Shown in pieces: positions 13,870 to 17,838 of a stretch of DNA of 17,838 nucleotides. The first letter of the stretch is position 1, and every line of letters begins with the position of its first letter. The stretch lies in the NCBI GenBank assembly GCA_002383105.1, contig DFXC01000015.1, forward strand, positions 1-17,838. The letters run 5' to 3'. The position numbers were made by a program, and so were the translations under genes. Under the pieces are notes generated by a model, which saw only the letters and a program-made list of their open reading frames with translations, was not told the origin of the DNA and searched no databases. This DNA comes from Hyphomicrobiaceae bacterium UBA4118 (GTDB taxonomy: Bacteria; Pseudomonadota; Alphaproteobacteria; Rhizobiales; Methyloligellaceae).

Positions 13870-15129
13870 ATGGCCGAGCCGGCGGAAGCGCGCGACCCGT
13901 ACCCCTCCTTCGCCTGGCGGCTCGGCTTCCTCTATGCCGCGCTGTTTCTGGTGGTGGGCTGCTACCTCCCATACCTGCCGATCTGGCTCCATTGGCGGGA
14001 CCTCGATGCCGACCAGATCGCGGTGCTTCTCGCCACCCCGCTCTTCATCCGCATCCTGTTCACGCCGGCCATCAGCTTTGCCGCCGACCTTTTGGGGGGA
14101 AGGCGCGCCATCCTCATCGCTCTTGCTTGGGGGTCTCTCGTCTCCTTCCTGCTGCTTTGGGCGGCTGATGGCTTCTGGCAGATGCTCCTCGCCACGGCTC
14201 TGCTTGCCATCAACTGGACCACGATCATGCCGCTGATCGAGACGGTGGCGGTGGCCGGCATCAGAAGCGGTGCGCTCGACTATGGCAGGGTCAGGCTGTG
14301 GGGCTCGCTCAGCTTCATCGTGGCGAGCCTCGGCTCGGGCCTCCTCATCGGTACGCTCGGGGCCGAGACAGTTCTGCCGCTGCTCCTGGCGGGAACGGCG
14401 CTGATGGTCCTTGGCGCCCATTTCTTGCCGCGTGAGTTTGGGGGTCGTGCGCCTCTCGCCGCCTCCGGACTTCGCCGCCTCAAGCTCACCGACGCTTTCG
14501 ATCTCGTGCGCGCGCCGCTCTTCCTGCTGTTTCTGCTCGCGGCAAGCATGGTCCAGGCCAGTCACGCCCTCTATTACAGCTTCGGCAGTTTGCATTGGCG
14601 GGCGCAAGGCATTCCTGACGGGGTAATCGGCGCGCTCTGGTCCGTCGGCGTCGTCGCCGAGATCGCGCTGTTTGCTGCCTCGGGGCGGGTCATCGCGTCG
14701 ATCGCCACGGCAAGGCTGCTGATGCTTGCAGGGCTTGCGGCCACCTTGCGCTGGGGGCTCATGGCGGTCGATCCGCCGCTATGGGCGACGGCGCTGCTGC
14801 AGACGCTTCATGCCATGAGTTTCGGCGCGGCCCATCTCGCTTCCATCCATTTCATGACCCATGCCGTGCCGGAGGATCGCGCCGCGACCGCCCAAGGCCT
14901 CTATGCTGCCGTTGTCGCAGGCCTTGTGCTCGGTGGAGCCACCGTGGCCTCAGGCCCACTATATCGGACGTTTGCCGGCGAAGCCTACGGCGCCATGGCC
15001 TGCCTCGCACTGATTGGGGCGGGATGCGCCTTCCTTCTCATGCAGCACTGGCGCGGCGAACTGGTGGTGGCGGTCGTGCCTCAGCCCCAAAGCTCGGGTT
15101 CTGGCGGGAAGACTTGGCCAGCGGCGTAA
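13870..15129 (+). CDS. MFS permease, HcaT/MFS_1-like type
   Basis: An inner-membrane major-facilitator protein of 419 residues with about 12 hydrophobic segments in two halves, separated by a central loop near residue 195 (LAASGLRRLKLTD). Features of the phenylpropionate-permease/LacY-like branch are FYLPYLPIWL-like GCYLPYLPIWLHWRDL near 33, then GGRRAILIA and DYGRVRLWGSLSFI near 138. The substrate is unknown. The ORF runs 49 bases into the convergent dipeptide epimerase gene, so its hydrophilic last 20 or so residues are encoded by shared DNA. A role in uptake of the epimerase's peptide substrates is possible, but convergent placement argues neither way. Confidence 0.85.
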   Translation: MAEPAEARDPYPSFAWRLGFLYAALFLVVGCYLPYLPIWLHWRDLDADQIAVLLATPLFIRILFTPAISFAADLLGGRRAILIALAWGSLVSFLLLWAADGFWQMLLATALLAINWTTIMPLIETVAVAGIRSGALDYGRVRLWGSLSFIVASLGSGLLIGTLGAETVLPLLLAGTALMVLGAHFLPREFGGRAPLAASGLRRLKLTDAFDLVRAPLFLLFLLAASMVQASHALYYSFGSLHWRAQGIPDGVIGALWSVGVVAEIALFAASGRVIASIATARLLMLAGLAATLRWGLMAVDPPLWATALLQTLHAMSFGAAHLASIHFMTHAVPEDRAATAQGLYAAVVAGLVLGGATVASGPLYRTFAGEAYGAMACLALIGAGCAFLLMQHWRGELVVAVVPQPQSSGSGGKTWPAA

Positions 15130-16106
15130 GTGAGACCCGGCACGCGGTCGCGCGCGAGCAGCAGTGAGCCATCGAGATCGACCCAATCGGCATCCTGGGC
15201 GAGCAGCAGGGCAGGGGCCATGGAGAGCGACGTGGCGACCATCGAGCCCACCATGATCTTCAGGCCGAGCGCGCGAGCGTGCGCCACGGTGAGAAGCGCC
15301 TCGGTCAGCCCGCCGGTCTTGTCGAGCTTGATGTTCACCGCATCGTAGCGCCGAGCGATGGCCGCAAGGGTGGCGCGGTCATGCACCGACTCGTCGGCAC
15401 AGACGGGAACAATCCTCTCGACGTGCTCCAGGAGCTCGTCGCTGGCGGCGGGGAGGGGTTGCTCGACAAGCTCGACGCCCGAAGCAGAAGCGGCCGCAAG
15501 AAGCGATTCAAGATCGTTGGGTTGCCACGCCTCGTTGGCATCGGCGATGAGCCGCGCCGCAGGCACCGCCTCCCGCACGGCGACTAGGCGCTCCTCGTCG
15601 CCGTCGCCGCCAAGCTTTAGCTTGAGCAGCGGATGGGCGTTAGCCTCGCGCGCCTGTGCCGCCATCGCCTCAGGCGCCCCAAGCGAGATGGTGAAGGCCG
15701 TGGGCACGGAGTGAAGGGGGTTGATTCCCGCAAGCGCCGCGGCGCGGCTCCCTGATCGCTTCGCCTCCAAATCCCAAAGCGCGCAATCGAGCGCGTTGCG
15801 CGCGGCGCCGGCCGGCAGGAGCGAGAGAAGCTCCGCCCGGCTCAAGCCGCGGGCGATCGCGTTTGCGCAAGCGTCGATTGCAGCGACCACCCCCTCGACG
15901 CTCTCCCCATAGCGCCCGTAGGGAACGCACTCGCCCCGACCGGTATGGAGGCCGTCGCTGATCGAGGCCACCACCACCACGGCCTCATGCTTTGAGCCGC
16001 GCGAGATGGTGAAGCCGCCTCTGATCGGCCAGCGCTCGACATGCACGGCAAGGCCGAGGCGGCCTTTGGCTCCGGTCCCGTTAAGCCCATCTTCGGCCGC
16101 TCCCAT
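15081..16106 (-). CDS. Dipeptide epimerase (L-Ala-D/L-Glu epimerase type)
   Basis: Enolase-superfamily enzyme, muconate-lactonizing subgroup, 341 residues. An N-terminal capping domain (about 18-120, with ECVPYGRYGES and ARNALDCALWDLEAK) precedes the barrel. The KLK pair at 162-164 and NIKLDKTGG (Lys260/Lys263) supply the acid-base lysines. Metal ligands are Asp189 (ADAN), Glu215 (VEQPLP) and Asp238 (ADES). The closing motif WVDLDGSLLLARD is typical of the L-Ala-D/L-Glu epimerases YcjG/YkfB. These enzymes recycle murein peptides by converting L-Ala-D-Glu to L-Ala-L-Glu. Substrate range varies in the family, so other dipeptides are possible. The ATG is preceded by AAAGG at 4 bases. Confidence 0.88.
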   Translation of the reverse strand: MGAAEDGLNGTGAKGRLGLAVHVERWPIRGGFTISRGSKHEAVVVVASISDGLHTGRGECVPYGRYGESVEGVVAAIDACANAIARGLSRAELLSLLPAGAARNALDCALWDLEAKRSGSRAAALAGINPLHSVPTAFTISLGAPEAMAAQAREANAHPLLKLKLGGDGDEERLVAVREAVPAARLIADANEAWQPNDLESLLAAASASGVELVEQPLPAASDELLEHVERIVPVCADESVHDRATLAAIARRYDAVNIKLDKTGGLTEALLTVAHARALGLKIMVGSMVATSLSMAPALLLAQDADWVDLDGSLLLARDRVPGLTYAAGQVFPPEPELWG

Positions 16107-16125
16107 AACGCCTTTCTTTCTCCGG

Positions 16126-16142
16126 GTTTTTCGTTCAAAAAC
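16126..16142. promoter_or_regulatory. Dyad in the divergent epimerase-mlaE region
   Basis: GTTTTT-CGTTC-AAAAAC is a perfect 6-bp inverted repeat in the 95-base gap between two divergent genes, 20 bases before the epimerase start. It may be an operator or chance; no known site is recognised. Confidence 0.15.
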
Positions 16143-16201
16143 AGAACGCTTCCGAATTCATCGAACCCTTTCATGTCAATTCCAGCAAGCTAAGCCGTTC
16201 C

Positions 16202-17380
16202 ATGCTCAAGCGCGACCATCAGGTTGTCCTCCCGACGCAAGCCCGCACGCCCGGCTTCCGCGTCGAGCTCAGAGGCTCGACCTTCCGCCTGATCGCGACC
16301 GGCGCCTGGACGGTGAACGAGGCCACCAAGCTCGACAGCGCGCTGAAGCGGCTGCGCGTGCCGATTCCGCCGACCCCCGACTTCACCGGCGAGATGGACA
16401 TCGCCGGCATCGCCGAGATCGACACCGCCGGCGCGCTTCTATTGCAGCGGACGGCAGCCGCCTGGGAGGCGAGCGGCCTGCGCACCCGCTATGCCGGAGC
16501 GACCGAGGCCTTCCGCATCCTCATCGAGGAGGTGCAGCGGCGGAGCGGTGCGGTGCGGCCGAAGCTCGACAAGCCAAACCCGCTGACGCAATTCGCCAAG
16601 GACATGACCAAGACGGTGACCGGCGTCTGGCGCGATGGCGTGCAGCTCACCGCCTTTCTCGGCGAGGTCACCGCCGCCTTCGCGCGCATGATCCGGCAGC
16701 CGTGGCGTTTTCGCACGACCTCCTTCGTTCATCACCTCGACCATGCCGGCTTCAGGGCAGTGCCGATCATCGCGCTCATCTGCTTCCTGATCGGCGCCGT
16801 GGTGATGCAGCAAGGGGTGGTCCAGCTCAAGCCGTTCGGGGCCGAGCCGTTTGCCGTCAACATGGTCGCCATTCTCGCCCTGCGCGAGGTCGGCATCCTG
16901 CTCACCGCCATCATGGTGGCCGGCCGCTCGGGCTCGGCTTTCACCGCCGAGATCGGCTCGATGAAGATGCGCGAGGAGATCGACGCCATGCGCACCCTCG
17001 GCATCGATCCGATGGACACGCTCGTGCTGCCGCGCGTGCTGGCCCTCGTTGTGGCCCTTCCGCTGCTCACCTTTATCGGCGACTTGATGGGGCTCGCCGG
17101 CGGCGGCCTGATGGCCTTCGCGGTGCTCGGCCTCGATGCCTCGAACTATGTCGACAAGCTGCGCGAGGCGGTCGACTTCCAGCATTTCATGGCCGGCATG
17201 ATCAAGGCGCCCTTTGCCGCCGTCATCATCGGCCTGGTCGGCTGCCTGGAAGGCCTCAAAGTCGAGGGCAGCGCCGAATCGCTGGGCACCCATGTCACCA
17301 GCGCCGTGGTCAAAGCGATCTTCCTGGTGATAATTTTGGACGCCATCTTTGCCATGTTCCTGTCGGGGATCGGGGTGTGA
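16202..17380 (+). CDS. mlaE: MlaE-family lipid ABC transporter permease with N-terminal STAS domain
   Basis: Inner-membrane permease of the Mla system that moves phospholipids between inner and outer membranes. The 392 residues divide into a STAS domain (about 20-112, core EMDIAGIAEIDTAGALLLQR, with DTAG at 74-77 where STAS proteins usually have DSSG) and an MlaE domain (about 150-390). The latter contains AGFRAVPIIALICFLIGAVV, LREVGILLTAIMVAGRSGSAFTAEIGSMK and EEIDAMRTLGIDP, all classic MlaE features. The fusion joins the roles that E. coli splits between MlaB and MlaE, and is common in Alphaproteobacteria. About five membrane segments are seen. Its TGA overlaps the mlaF GTG (GTGA), so they form an operon. 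Confidence 0.93.
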   Translation: MLKRDHQVVLPTQARTPGFRVELRGSTFRLIATGAWTVNEATKLDSALKRLRVPIPPTPDFTGEMDIAGIAEIDTAGALLLQRTAAAWEASGLRTRYAGATEAFRILIEEVQRRSGAVRPKLDKPNPLTQFAKDMTKTVTGVWRDGVQLTAFLGEVTAAFARMIRQPWRFRTTSFVHHLDHAGFRAVPIIALICFLIGAVVMQQGVVQLKPFGAEPFAVNMVAILALREVGILLTAIMVAGRSGSAFTAEIGSMKMREEIDAMRTLGIDPMDTLVLPRVLALVVALPLLTFIGDLMGLAGGGLMAFAVLGLDASNYVDKLREAVDFQHFMAGMIKAPFAAVIIGLVGCLEGLKVEGSAESLGTHVTSAVVKAIFLVIILDAIFAMFLSGIGV

Positions 17381-17838
17381 TCGTCGAGAACGGACGCGAG
17401 GTTCTGATCCGCGTGCGCGGGCTCGCCAAGAGCTTCGGCAGCCAGCAGATTTGGGACGGCCTTAGCCTCGACGTCTACCGCGGCGAGATCCTCGCCATCG
17501 TCGGCGGCTCGGGCCAGGGCAAGTCGGTGCTGATGCGCGTGATCACCGGCCTCATCATGCCTGATGCCGGCGACGTCGGGCTGTTCGGGCAAAACGCCAA
17601 GACGCTGTCGCCGCAGGATCGGCTCGAGATCGAGAAGCGCTGGGGCATCCTCTTCCAGGACGGCGCGCTGTTCTCCTCGCTCACCGTGCTGCAGAACATC
17701 CAGGTGCCGATGCGCGAGCATCTCGAGCTGCCTCAGGCGATGATGGACGATCTCGCTTTCCTGAAGCTCACCATGGTGGGCTTGCCGCCCACCGCCGCGC
17801 ATAAATTTCCCTCAGAGCTGTCCGGCGGCATGCGCAAG
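17377..17838 (+). CDS. mlaF: MlaF-family ABC transporter ATPase (partial, runs off the window)
   Basis: The reading frame from GTG 17377 stays open to the last base: 154 codons, 3' end missing. It contains the A-loop/beta start VRGLAKSFG, Walker A GGSGQGKS at 43-50, Q-loop FQDGALFSS with Gln94, and the ABC signature LSGGM at 148-152. The Walker B and H-loop should follow outside the window. It powers the MlaE permease. The 4-base overlap with mlaE (GTGA) indicates translational coupling. The next genes are probably mlaD and a membrane or lipoprotein component, by analogy with other Mla operons. Confidence 0.93.
   Translation, partial: MIVENGREVLIRVRGLAKSFGSQQIWDGLSLDVYRGEILAIVGGSGQGKSVLMRVITGLIMPDAGDVGLFGQNAKTLSPQDRLEIEKRWGILFQDGALFSSLTVLQNIQVPMREHLELPQAMMDDLAFLKLTMVGLPPTAAHKFPSELSGGMRK

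Noticed and set aside
16439..17293. 284-residue frame antisense to mlaE
   Set aside because: His/Gly/Asp-rich antisense shadow of a membrane protein gene.
1..17838. CRISPR arrays, tRNA or rRNA genes, insertion-sequence transposases, prophage or defence genes
   Set aside because: None could be seen on either strand; the only repeats are the two cruciform elements and short dyads.

Overview
This 17.8 kb window is high-GC DNA with dense genes, GTG/TTG starts, short overlaps and gene families typical of Alphaproteobacteria, most likely Hyphomicrobiales (Rhizobiales). Pointers are the tkt-gap-pgk cluster, the fused STAS-MlaE permease, a PlcP-type metallophosphoesterase next to a GT4 glycosyltransferase, and a CheZ-like protein outside any chemotaxis locus. 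This placement is an inference from family resemblance; no database search was possible.

Layout. At the left edge is a small minus-strand pair of unrecognised ORFs (128-723), ending in a strong inverted repeat. Divergent from it runs a plus-strand central-carbon block: transketolase, GAPDH, phosphoglycerate kinase and ribulose-phosphate 3-epimerase. CcdA (cytochrome c biogenesis) and ThiD (thiamine kinase) follow. Two related cruciform repeats in opposite orientation lie on either side of rpe. A fumarylacetoacetate-hydrolase-family enzyme is convergent with thiD and shares a TTAA stop overlap with it. It is divergent from a secreted protein of unknown function, which ends in a good terminator.

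From 9205 to 9898 there is no recognisable protein gene. This stretch holds the terminator just mentioned, an FNR/FixK-like palindrome, a doubtful 28-codon ORF, and a candidate small RNA of about 200 nt with a promoter-like sequence, several hairpins, runs of G and a textbook terminator.

Next comes a fructosamine-kinase-like gene broken by two frameshifts (minus strand). Divergent from it is a translationally coupled pair that I read as plcP-agt, a phospholipid-recycling and glycolipid-making module used under phosphate starvation, with a degenerate Pho-box-like sequence upstream. A CheZ-like phosphatase (minus) is divergent from an MFS permease (plus), which overlaps tail-to-tail with a dipeptide epimerase (minus). 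The right edge holds the start of an Mla lipid-transport operon: a STAS-MlaE fusion, then MlaF, which runs off the window.

Most of the window is ordinary chromosomal core. The parts most worth a second look are the small-RNA candidate, the inverted repeat pair around rpe, the putative Pho control of plcP-agt, and a FliM-like motif in the CheZ homologue.
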